NCBI GenBank assembly: GCA_903885605.1
Contig: CAISJD010000003.1
Span: 1 to 41,867 of the forward strand
Reading direction: 5' to 3'
Source: an uncultured Chthonomonas sp.
GTDB taxonomy: Bacteria > Armatimonadota > Chthonomonadetes > Chthonomonadales > CAJBBX01
DNA: 41,867 bases
A model generated the notes under the pieces. It was not told the DNA's origin, did not search any database, and saw only the letters and a program-made list of their open reading frames with translations. The position numbers and the translations under genes were made by a program. Below are positions 32,148 to 38,859 of this stretch, one piece after another; within the stretch, counting starts at the first letter, position 1, and each line of letters starts with the position of its first letter.

Positions 32148-32774
32148 ATGGACCGCGACAACAACCCCCGGCCCTCCTCGATGGCCCGCTACACCCGCCG
32201 CCGCGAGTCGATGCCCGGCGTGCTTGCGGAGCTCATCCGGAAGATGCATAGCGGCGGACGCATACGCGAGGCCATGGCCATGGCCCACTGGGCCGAAGCC
32301 GTGGGGCCACGCGCCGCCCAGTCGTCGCGAGCCGAGCGGGTGCAGAACGGCGTGCTGCATGTCTGCACCAAGAGCGCCGCCTGGTCGCAGGAGTTGTCCC
32401 TCCACAAGGTGCACATCCTGCGGGCCATGAACGAGCGCGTGGGCAAGGGTGTGCTGACGGACATCCGGTTCCGGGCATCGGGCTTCAAAGCCCCGCCGCC
32501 GCCCCCGGAGCCCGAGTTTATCCCCACCGAGCAGGAACTGGCCGCCCATCCCCCGAACCCGGAGGAGGCCGCCGGCATCGCAGCAGCCATCGCCACCATC
32601 GAAGACCCCAAGCGCCGAGCCCGCGTTGCCTCGGCCCTGACGCACCAGATCAACCTCCGCCGCTGGCGCCTCGCCCACGGCTGGCGCGCCTGCCCCATCT
32701 GCAACAGCCTGTACCGAGGCGACGGCAACCGCTGCCAGCTCTGCACCATCACGAGGCGCAAGGCGGGCGGGTAG
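32148..32774 (+). CDS. DUF721 (DciA-like) protein with C-terminal zinc ribbon
   Basis: A 208-residue cytoplasmic protein; GGAGG at about 32130 and the ATG at 32148. The N-terminal half shows the DUF721 pattern: LAELIRKMHSGGRIREAMAM, HWAEAVGPRAAQSSRAERVQ, NGVLHVCTKSAAWSQELSLH. DUF721/DciA proteins load or regulate the replicative helicase DnaB in bacteria lacking DnaC/DnaI. A Pro-rich linker (about 115-130) and a charged helical region separate it from a terminal ribbon CPICNSLYRGDGNRCQLC, which should bind zinc. That ribbon is not part of minimal DciA. It lies alone, divergent from the haem/FGE gene and 15 nt from the convergent RCC1 gene. Confidence 0.75.
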   Translation: MDRDNNPRPSSMARYTRRRESMPGVLAELIRKMHSGGRIREAMAMAHWAEAVGPRAAQSSRAERVQNGVLHVCTKSAAWSQELSLHKVHILRAMNERVGKGVLTDIRFRASGFKAPPPPPEPEFIPTEQELAAHPPNPEEAAGIAAAIATIEDPKRRARVASALTHQINLRRWRLAHGWRACPICNSLYRGDGNRCQLCTITRRKAGG

Positions 32775-32789
32775 CATGGGCAAGATCGA

Positions 32790-34820
32790 CTAAGGCGTCA
32801 CGGTCAGGACCCCGGCACTGCCGTGTGGCATATACCACGGGTCGCCATCGAAGGCTGCCACCATGGGGTGATCCCCGAGCGCGGTCTCGGCTGTCACAGC
32901 GAACAGGTACGAAGCCCGTCCGCCGGATTCTGTCACGGCAGCGCCCAGCACAGTTCCATCGACCGAGAACCGGATCGTGCGGTTCGTGAGCCACGAGTAG
33001 TCGGGCAGCCGCCGCAGGTACGCACGAAGGTAGGTGTTCGCACCACGCTGGGCCGACCGCGACGCTAGCCAGAGGTAGCTCGGGGCCTGATCAACGCCGA
33101 GCGTTGCGGTAGTCGAAGCTGCCCGATAGCCGCCGTCACCTGGCCACTGCACGGTAAGCGACCGCGCACCGGGCCCCTCTCCCTCTAGAGGAACATAGGC
33201 CAGCAACGACCGACCGTTCGGGTTGGTCGCTACCGAGCCGACGACTGTACCATCGACTGCAAAGGTCAGCACCTTGCCCTGCGCCGGTAGGTGCATTGGT
33301 CCCCAATACAGGTACGCCTTCAGAAGAACACTGTCACCGATCTCTCCCGATCGGCTTGGCACCGTGAGGGTAGTGTCCTGCGTAAGAGCCGTCAGCGTTG
33401 CCGATGCCGACGAGGCAGCGTAGTAGACGTCTCCTAGGTGCGTAGCCGCAATGCTGCGTGTGGCAGTTCCCGGGGCAATGGTCCAGTCCAGATAGGCCAT
33501 GCCAGACGGATTGGTTACTGCCGACCCGACATGCGATCCATCGACATTCATCATGACCACGCGGCCCGCTAGCCAGGCCAGGTCGGACACCCGCCGTAGG
33601 TAAGCTCTCATCCGGATCGACTCCGTGATCGTGCCGGTTCGGTCGACGGTATAGAGCGTAGTCGGTGATGGTTGCGGCGGCGCCGGCAGTGATCCACTGT
33701 GCAGGTACCCAGCATCGACTGCGCCCGTGCCGGTGGAGCCGGCGACGGGAACCGGAACCGAACTGCTGGTGGTTCCACCAGTGCCCAACTGGCCCGACGA
33801 GTTCAGGCCCCACGAGCGGACGATCGTATCTGCCCCAAGGGCCATGCTATGCACGTCACCTGCGGCAACCGCGGTACAGGACGGCAACCCCTGCACCTGA
33901 ACGGGCATCCACCTATCAGTTAGCGTGCCGTCGCCGAGTTGGCCGTCGTGGTTGCGGCCCCACGTCCAGACAGAACCGTCAGACAGGAGCGCCATGTTGT
34001 GCAACGCGCCGCCTGAGACCGCAATGACGCCACTTGGAAGAAGAACACGCACGGGCGAGTAGCGGTCCTGGGTTGTGCCGTCACCAATCTGGCCGTAGGT
34101 GTTGGCGCCCCAAGCCCAGAGTGTGCCGTCCGACCTGACCGCTAGCCCATGATGGCCGGTGCCCGAGATGGCGATTATGCCCGTCAGGCCCTGAACCCTC
34201 ACGGGAACCAGCCTGTTGGTACTGGTCCCGTCACCGATGGCGCCACCGAAGCTGCCGCCCCAAGCCCACACTGCGCCGTCTGCAGTAAGCGCGAGGCTGT
34301 GCCAGGCGCCACTGGCAATGGCGACGACATCGGAGAGCCCGGTCACCTTGACCGGTGTGCGCCGCCCCACGGTAGTGCCATCGCCGAGCTGCCCGGTCTC
34401 GTTCCGGCCCCACGCCCAGACCGTACCATCAGCCTTGAGTGCCAGGCTATGCCAGTCACCGCCCCCAACTGCGATGCAGCCAGTGAGGCCCACAACCTGC
34501 CCTGGAGCCCATCGGTCCGCGACTGATCCGTCGCCCAACTGGCCGTGACCATTGCCGCCCCATGTCCATACGGCGCCGTCTGCCCCGAGCGCGAGGGTAT
34601 GGTAGTGTTCGCATGCAATCTGCGTGATCTCAGGAAGGCCGGCCACCTGGACCGGCAAGGTCCGGTTGGTGTTCGTACCGTCGCCCAACTGGCCATAGTA
34701 GTTGTATCCCCATGTAGCAGGTGCTGCGCTCGCAACGGCTTGGATGGATACAGCAAGCACGGCAGCCACCAGCGCAGGGACAACGCCAAACAGAAGCCGA
34801 CCCGTAGACAAGACTGGCAT
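32790..34820 (-). CDS. Secreted RCC1-repeat protein with three Ig-like repeats
   Basis: A 676-residue exported protein; AGGAG precedes the ATG and a signal peptide (VVPALVAAVLAVSIQAVASA) follows. Seven RCC1-type repeats are visible between about 30 and 365, each with a GQLGDGT-like core (YGQLGDGT, HGQLGDGS, TGQLGDGT, GGAIGDGT, YGQIGDGT, DGQLGDGT, SGQLGTGG) and a W.WG turn, giving one seven-bladed propeller. Three tandem Ig/Big-like repeats of about 95 residues follow, each with a FSVDGTVLG-type strand. No catalytic residues are evident. It is probably an adhesion or matrix protein. Codon use is visibly less GC-biased at third positions than in its neighbours, a sign of recent transfer or relaxed selection. 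Confidence 0.85.
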   Translation of the reverse strand: MPVLSTGRLLFGVVPALVAAVLAVSIQAVASAAPATWGYNYYGQLGDGTNTNRTLPVQVAGLPEITQIACEHYHTLALGADGAVWTWGGNGHGQLGDGSVADRWAPGQVVGLTGCIAVGGGDWHSLALKADGTVWAWGRNETGQLGDGTTVGRRTPVKVTGLSDVVAIASGAWHSLALTADGAVWAWGGSFGGAIGDGTSTNRLVPVRVQGLTGIIAISGTGHHGLAVRSDGTLWAWGANTYGQIGDGTTQDRYSPVRVLLPSGVIAVSGGALHNMALLSDGSVWTWGRNHDGQLGDGTLTDRWMPVQVQGLPSCTAVAAGDVHSMALGADTIVRSWGLNSSGQLGTGGTTSSSVPVPVAGSTGTGAVDAGYLHSGSLPAPPQPSPTTLYTVDRTGTITESIRMRAYLRRVSDLAWLAGRVVMMNVDGSHVGSAVTNPSGMAYLDWTIAPGTATRSIAATHLGDVYYAASSASATLTALTQDTTLTVPSRSGEIGDSVLLKAYLYWGPMHLPAQGKVLTFAVDGTVVGSVATNPNGRSLLAYVPLEGEGPGARSLTVQWPGDGGYRAASTTATLGVDQAPSYLWLASRSAQRGANTYLRAYLRRLPDYSWLTNRTIRFSVDGTVLGAAVTESGGRASYLFAVTAETALGDHPMVAAFDGDPWYMPHGSAGVLTVTP

Positions 34821-34834
34821 TGAATACTCCTCGA

Positions 34835-34867
34835 CTTCGACCGGCAGGCTCAGGACCTGCTTCGAAG
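34835..34867. promoter_or_regulatory. Interrupted dyad in the RCC1/GH95 divergent promoter region
   Basis: CTTCGA (34835-34840) pairs with TCGAAG (34862-34867), and inside it GCAGG (34844-34848) pairs with CCTGC (34856-34860). The structure lies just upstream of the RCC1 start codon at 34820. TTGACA occurs on the minus strand at 34870-34875, though no good -10 box follows at the right distance. It could be an operator or a 5'-leader hairpin. Confidence 0.4.
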
Positions 34868-34982
34868 ATTGTCAAACTGCGGTTCGAGCAGCATCCGAGA
34901 CCCTGAGAGCGGATGTACTAAGTGTATCCTAGAAGTCGATCTGGCTAGTGCCTGCCTGGTAGCGCCGAGGAGGTGTGATCCC

Positions 34983-37487
34983 ATGGACTTACTGAACGTC
35001 GCACGTACAGCGGACAGGTTGCTCCGAGCGACGTCGCTGCTCGGCCTTGCGCCGGCCCTTGCGCCTATCGCGGCGCAGGCGGGGCCGCCGCCGGGCGACG
35101 CTCAGGTCGCGGCGAAGGCGCTGGCCGTCGTCGCGCGGCATAGGGGCGTCTGGACAGCCCCGCCGCTCATCATGCCCACGCGCAAGGTGCCGGACGGGCC
35201 GCTCCTGGGCAACGGCGACGTGGGCGTCGCGATCGGCGGCGTGGTGGAGCGCCTGAGGTACTTCGGCCTGGGCGAGGCCGGCGGCGCCAACGTGAACGTG
35301 AAGCCCGTCTCGGTGACCGCATCGCCTGAGCGACACCGGTTCTATATCGCCAAGAACGACTTCTGGAAATCCAAATCCGTCTACCCGAACGCGCACCCCT
35401 GCCCCATCGGCGGCATCGACGTCAGCATCACGGCTCTGGTCAACGGCACGTTCCACGCCGAGCAGCTGCTATCGACCGGCGAGGTGGTCCATACCTTGCG
35501 GGCCACGCAGCGCATGGAGGATCCCCCGCCGTTCACCCGACCCGGCACGACCGTCCGGATGCGCTCGTGGGTGGCGGCCACGGAGAACCTGCTTGTCATC
35601 GAGCTCTCGGTGGACGGCGACCCCGGCGACCTGGACCCCTTCTCGCCCACCAACCTGGTCGGGGTCGACGTCACGCTATGGCCCACGGCAGGCAACGAGG
35701 CCGAGACCGCCACGGGCAACCTGCCGGACGGGACCTGGGCCGTGCGGCGGTTCGTCTCCACGACCGCCTCCGTGGCGCTGGAGCAGAAGCCGTCGCGATG
35801 GACCAGTGAGGCCGCGGTGGCCATGCGCCTGCTCAACCACCACAAGCCGGGACTGCCCTGGAGCCGGGGCGACGGCTGGCCCGCCGACCGCTTCGTGCTG
35901 TCACCCGCCCAACCGATCACCATCGTCGCATCGATCGTGACCAGCGAGGAGTCGAAGGCCCCGCTCTCCGAGGCCAAGCGCCGGGTGGCGGCCCTCGACC
36001 CGGTCCGCATCGCCTCCCTCCGCCAGGCGCACGAGCGGTGGTGGCAGGAGTTCTGGTCGAAGTCCTACGTCGAGATCGGCGACCCGCTGATCGAGCGGTT
36101 CTACTACGGCTCGCTCTACCTCATGGCGTCGTGCAGCCGGAACAACCGGTTCCCGCCCTCGCTCTTCGGGAACTGGACCACGGCTGACGGGCCTTCGTGG
36201 CAGGCCGATTACCACCTGAACTACAACCATCAGGCGCCCTGGTGGGGCGTCTTCTCGGCGAACCATGCGGAACTGGCCGACCCCTACGACACGCCGATCC
36301 TGGAGTACCTGCCCACGGCCAGGGACAATGCGCGCAAGTACCTGAAGGCGCCGGGGGTCTACTACGACGTGGGCATCGGACCGAAGGGGCTCGAGACCGC
36401 CTTCATGCCCGACGGCCACTCCATCCCCGGCGAGGGCAACCGGATGTTCCTGGGCCAGAAGAGCAACGCGGCCTTCGCGGCGGCCAACATGCTGATGCGC
36501 TTCTACCACACCTACGACCTCGCCTATGCGCGCCGGGTCTACCCGTTCCTCAGCGAGACGGCCACGTTCTGGGAGGCCTACCTGAAGCTGGAGAACGGCC
36601 GCTACGTCATCACCAACGACGCGTCCGGCGAGGTGGGCGACGGCGGCAGCGACAAGAACAACTGCCTCTCGCTGGGCCTGGTGCGGATGCTCCTGCGCGG
36701 CATGTTGGACGTGAGCGCGGAACTGGGCATGGACGTGGCGCGGCGGCCGAAGTGGCGCCGGCTGCTGGCCGGGATGAGCGACTTCCCCACCGCGGTCGTC
36801 GACGGCGTCCGGCGCATCCGCGGGGCCGACGGCGGGCCCTCGGCGGCGCGCGTCGGGCCGGGTCGAACCAACACCCGCATCGAGTTCATGGGCATGGTCT
36901 GGCCCTCCTGCGTGATCGGTCTGGGCTCGGATCCCGAGACGCTGACGATGATGCGCGACGACGTGAAGGGCTGGGCCGAGCCGGAGTGGATCGGCCACTT
37001 CAACGGCTTCAGCATGACCTATCCCGGCGCCGTGCGCGTGGGCCACGACCCCGAGGATATCCTCGCGAAGCTGCGCCGGAACCTCACCGAGTGGAGCTTC
37101 CCCAACCTGATGATCTTCAGCGGAGGCGGCGGCATCGAGAACTGCTCCGGCGTGCCCGCCACCATCGACGAGATGCTGCTGCAGAGCCACGAGGGGGTCA
37201 TGCGCCTCTTCCCGGTCTGGCCGAAGAGCCGCGACGCCTCGTTCGGCCGCCTGCGCACCGTCGGCGCCTTCCTGGTGAGCGCCGAGTTGCGCAAGGGCGA
37301 GGTGACCGCTCTGACAGTCGAGAGCGAGAAGGGCCGCGAGTGCATCCTGCAGAACCCCTGGCCGGGCCGAACGGTCAAGCTGACCCGCAACGGCCGTCCA
37401 GCCGAGGCGCTCGCCGGCGACCCGCTACGCATCCGGACGGCAGCAGGCGAACGCATCGCCCTCGCACCGCAAGATGGGGCGAGGTGA
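34983..37487 (+). CDS. Secreted GH95-like glycoside hydrolase
   Basis: An 834-residue protein; AGGAGGTG before the ATG at 34983 is near-perfect. A signal-like N-terminus (ATSLLGLAPALAPIAAQA) precedes the N-terminal beta domain (GPLLGNGDVGVAIGGVVERL). The alpha/alpha toroid carries QADYHLNYNHQAPWWGVFSANH, where N413 and N415 match the paired Asn of GH95. E550 in ASGEVGDGG is a candidate general acid. ENCSGVPATIDEMLLQSHEG corresponds to the GH95 IDGNFG..A.AEMLLQS block, with E719 where the family has Asp. GH95 enzymes release alpha-L-fucose or alpha-L-galactose by inversion. The changed residue suggests altered specificity. It lies at the end of the carbohydrate block and looks monocistronic. 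Confidence 0.8.
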   Translation: MDLLNVARTADRLLRATSLLGLAPALAPIAAQAGPPPGDAQVAAKALAVVARHRGVWTAPPLIMPTRKVPDGPLLGNGDVGVAIGGVVERLRYFGLGEAGGANVNVKPVSVTASPERHRFYIAKNDFWKSKSVYPNAHPCPIGGIDVSITALVNGTFHAEQLLSTGEVVHTLRATQRMEDPPPFTRPGTTVRMRSWVAATENLLVIELSVDGDPGDLDPFSPTNLVGVDVTLWPTAGNEAETATGNLPDGTWAVRRFVSTTASVALEQKPSRWTSEAAVAMRLLNHHKPGLPWSRGDGWPADRFVLSPAQPITIVASIVTSEESKAPLSEAKRRVAALDPVRIASLRQAHERWWQEFWSKSYVEIGDPLIERFYYGSLYLMASCSRNNRFPPSLFGNWTTADGPSWQADYHLNYNHQAPWWGVFSANHAELADPYDTPILEYLPTARDNARKYLKAPGVYYDVGIGPKGLETAFMPDGHSIPGEGNRMFLGQKSNAAFAAANMLMRFYHTYDLAYARRVYPFLSETATFWEAYLKLENGRYVITNDASGEVGDGGSDKNNCLSLGLVRMLLRGMLDVSAELGMDVARRPKWRRLLAGMSDFPTAVVDGVRRIRGADGGPSAARVGPGRTNTRIEFMGMVWPSCVIGLGSDPETLTMMRDDVKGWAEPEWIGHFNGFSMTYPGAVRVGHDPEDILAKLRRNLTEWSFPNLMIFSGGGGIENCSGVPATIDEMLLQSHEGVMRLFPVWPKSRDASFGRLRTVGAFLVSAELRKGEVTALTVESEKGRECILQNPWPGRTVKLTRNGRPAEALAGDPLRIRTAAGERIALAPQDGAR

Positions 37488-37547
37488 GGTGGAGTGGGCG
37501 CGGGAGAGGGCCGCGGATAGCAGGGGGCAGGGGCGGCCACGGGGCAT

Positions 37548-37574
37548 GGGCGGCCACGGGGGGGCCGCCCCTAC
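37548..37574 (-). repeat. REP palindrome downstream of RAYT (left copy)
   Basis: Read on the minus strand, GTAG (37574-37571) is followed by a stem GGGCGGCC, a 7-nt C-rich loop and GGCCGCCC. It has the plan of a REP sequence: a GTAG tetranucleotide next to an imperfect palindrome. The RAYT stop codon TAG is part of this GTAG. A half copy (GGGCGGCCACGGGG, plus strand) repeats at 37531-37544. Confidence 0.75.
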
Positions 37575-38068
37575 GGGTTGATGGGGTTGTCGGCGGTGTA
37601 TTGGCGGATCGCCATCAGGGATGTCTCGTCGCGGATGATGTGTTCGTAGTAGTTGCGCTGCCACAGGCGGCCCTCGAAGGGAGCCCGTCCGGCGTCGCGA
37701 ACGCCATCAATGTACCGTTTGGTCGTGAGCGTCTTAGACCGTTGCACCAGATCGGCCAGCGACCGCGCGGGCCCCGGCGCGTCGGACCCGGCGCCCGTTA
37801 GCACGATGATGCCGTGGAGGTGGCCGGGCATCAGGATGGAAGCGTCCAGTTCCACGCCGGCGTAGTGGTCGGCAAGGCCGTCCCACGCCGCCTGAACCAT
37901 GCGGCCCGCATCGTTCAGCTCCACGCAGTCGCCGGTGAGCCGCCCGAACGGGCCGGCACCGCCTTGCGCCACCAGGGTCACGTAGTAGGCGCCGGCGCTG
38001 CGGTAGTCGTACCCCCGGAGCCGGATGGACCGACGATGACGCCGCGACGGATCAAACACGCCGGCCAC
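37571..38068 (-). CDS. REP-associated tyrosine transposase (RAYT, Y1/IS200-like)
   Basis: A 165-residue HUH-type single-strand transposase-like protein. The GTG start at 38068 is preceded by GGGAGGGG. Key residues are visible: SAGAYYVTLVAQG, the metal-binding HxH in MPGHLHGIIVL (H83, H85), and the catalytic tyrosine in WQRNYYEHIIRDE (Y140 or Y141), ending with QYTADNPINP, close to the family's YI..NP. RAYTs are domesticated relatives of IS200/IS605 transposases that process REP hairpins. Here the gene is flanked by two inverted REPs sharing the GTAG tetranucleotide, one merging with its own stop codon. The length is normal and the frame intact, so it is probably active or was until recently. 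Confidence 0.88.
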   Translation of the reverse strand: MAGVFDPSRRHRRSIRLRGYDYRSAGAYYVTLVAQGGAGPFGRLTGDCVELNDAGRMVQAAWDGLADHYAGVELDASILMPGHLHGIIVLTGAGSDAPGPARSLADLVQRSKTLTTKRYIDGVRDAGRAPFEGRLWQRNYYEHIIRDETSLMAIRQYTADNPINP

Positions 38069-38081
38069 CCCCTCCCTCGCC

Positions 38082-38107
38082 GTAGGGGCGGCCCCCCGTG
38101 GCCGCCC
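38082..38107 (+). repeat. REP palindrome upstream of RAYT (right copy)
   Basis: GTAG (38082-38085), stem GGGCGGCC (38086-38093), loop CCCCGT, stem GGCCGCCC (38100-38107). It is an inverted copy of the REP at 37548-37574, differing only by one base in the loop length. The two GTAG ends face inward toward the RAYT gene, so the unit REP-RAYT-REP spans 37548-38107. Confidence 0.75.
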
Positions 38108-38151
38108 TTGCCGGTTGGATCATATGATAGATGATCTTACAGACCAGTGCG

Positions 38152-38454
38152 TTATCTTTCAACAACGATTATATAACTGTTAACGGCTGACGCGACAACA
38201 GAATGGACCCGCCATCCAGATTCGGCAGCATGGCGCATAGCCTGCGCGATCTCACTACGGCCGAGACTACTGTCGGTAATCGACTGCCCCCTACCACAAT
38301 CGACCACTACCGAGTCGCCGCGGCAGGCCACCACAGCATACTCCTTCGTCGGAGCCCCGCCGGCCGACGCCGGAGTAGCGAACCGTTGCGGCACGACGAA
38401 CGCCAAGACGGCTGCCGCGACCATGGTGACCATCAGCATCTGCAACGCCTTCAT
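38152..38454 (-). CDS. Small exported protein, possibly DUF4177-like
   Basis: A 100-residue protein with a strong GGAGGT site and an N-terminal signal/anchor helix (MLMVTMVAAAVLAFVVP). The mature part (TKEYAVVACRGD ... AAESGWRVHSVVASAVNSYIIVVER) has a beta-start, a helix ending in a GW motif and a final beta strand. That recalls DUF4177-type small domains, but similarity is weak. The last codons (AAC AGT TAT ATA ATC GTT GTT GAA AGA) are AT-rich and unlike the rest of the window, as is the sequence just after the stop. This may mark a junction with foreign DNA next to the RAYT unit. Confidence 0.65.
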   Translation of the reverse strand: MKALQMLMVTMVAAAVLAFVVPQRFATPASAGGAPTKEYAVVACRGDSVVVDCGRGQSITDSSLGRSEIAQAMRHAAESGWRVHSVVASAVNSYIIVVER

Positions 38455-38486
38455 GTGAGACCTCCATTCCGTGAGTCTTGACCAGA

Positions 38487-38526
38487 CCGCCCGTACCCGA
38501 CACCGGGCGGGTTCCCATGTATCATA
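38487..38526 (-). promoter_or_regulatory. Putative -10 box and leader hairpin of the small exported gene
   Basis: On the minus strand TATGAT (38521-38526) is a good -10 hexamer, without a clear -35. Just downstream, CCGCCCG/CGGGCGG (38487-38493 and 38504-38510) form a 7-bp stem with a 10-nt loop in what would be the leader of the gene starting at 38454. Confidence 0.35.
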
Positions 38527-38545
38527 CAGGGCTACCGTGAGAGAG

Positions 38546-38562
38546 TCGGCCCCAGGGGCCGA
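38546..38562. promoter_or_regulatory. 17-nt perfect palindrome, operator candidate
   Basis: TCGGCCCC-A-GGGGCCGA is a perfect 8-bp dyad around one central base. The one-base centre disfavours a hairpin and suits a dimeric repressor site. It lies between the divergent small exported gene (start 38454) and the solute-binding-protein remnant (start 38639), so it may be a leftover operator of a sugar-uptake operon. Confidence 0.4.
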
Positions 38563-38638
38563 TCGAGGGGTCAGTCGCCCAAAAATCGGCCGAGATTCCC
38601 TATAGGACTCCCAGCACCCCCGCGCCGAATACCTAGCC

Positions 38639-38859
38639 ATGGCGCTTCGTTTGCTTCGAAACCTGCTGCTCGTGCTCTTCGCGCCGCTGCTGCTCGCGGC
38701 GGCGGGGCGGGGTGACGTCACCGTTACGGTGCATGACCTGCCGCGGATGTTCATGCTGGTATCGCCAGCAAGGCCGAGACGGCGGTGGTGCAGGCATTCC
38801 TGCGCAAATACCCGCGGGTGCGGCTGAACCGGGCGCCGCGCCCGGAACACGGCGGCGTA
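38639..38859 (+). pseudogene. Frameshifted N-terminal remnant of an ABC sugar-binding protein
   Basis: From ATG 38639 one frame reads a signal peptide (LLRNLLLVLFAPLLLAAAGR) and GDVTVTVHDLPRM. The continuation typical of extracellular solute-binding proteins, AGIASKAETAVVQAFLRKYP followed by RVRLNRAPRPE, is found in a different frame from about 38755 onward. A single-base indel near 38745-38757 explains this. The similarity then stops abruptly at the 3' end of the convergent gene at 38860, so only about 70 of an expected several hundred residues remain. The gene is therefore both frameshifted and truncated. Confidence 0.65.

Noticed and set aside
37531-37574. CRISPR-like direct repeats GGGCGGCCACGGGG
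   Set aside because: Only two direct copies with a 3-nt gap exist, with no spacers and no cas genes. They are REP half-units.
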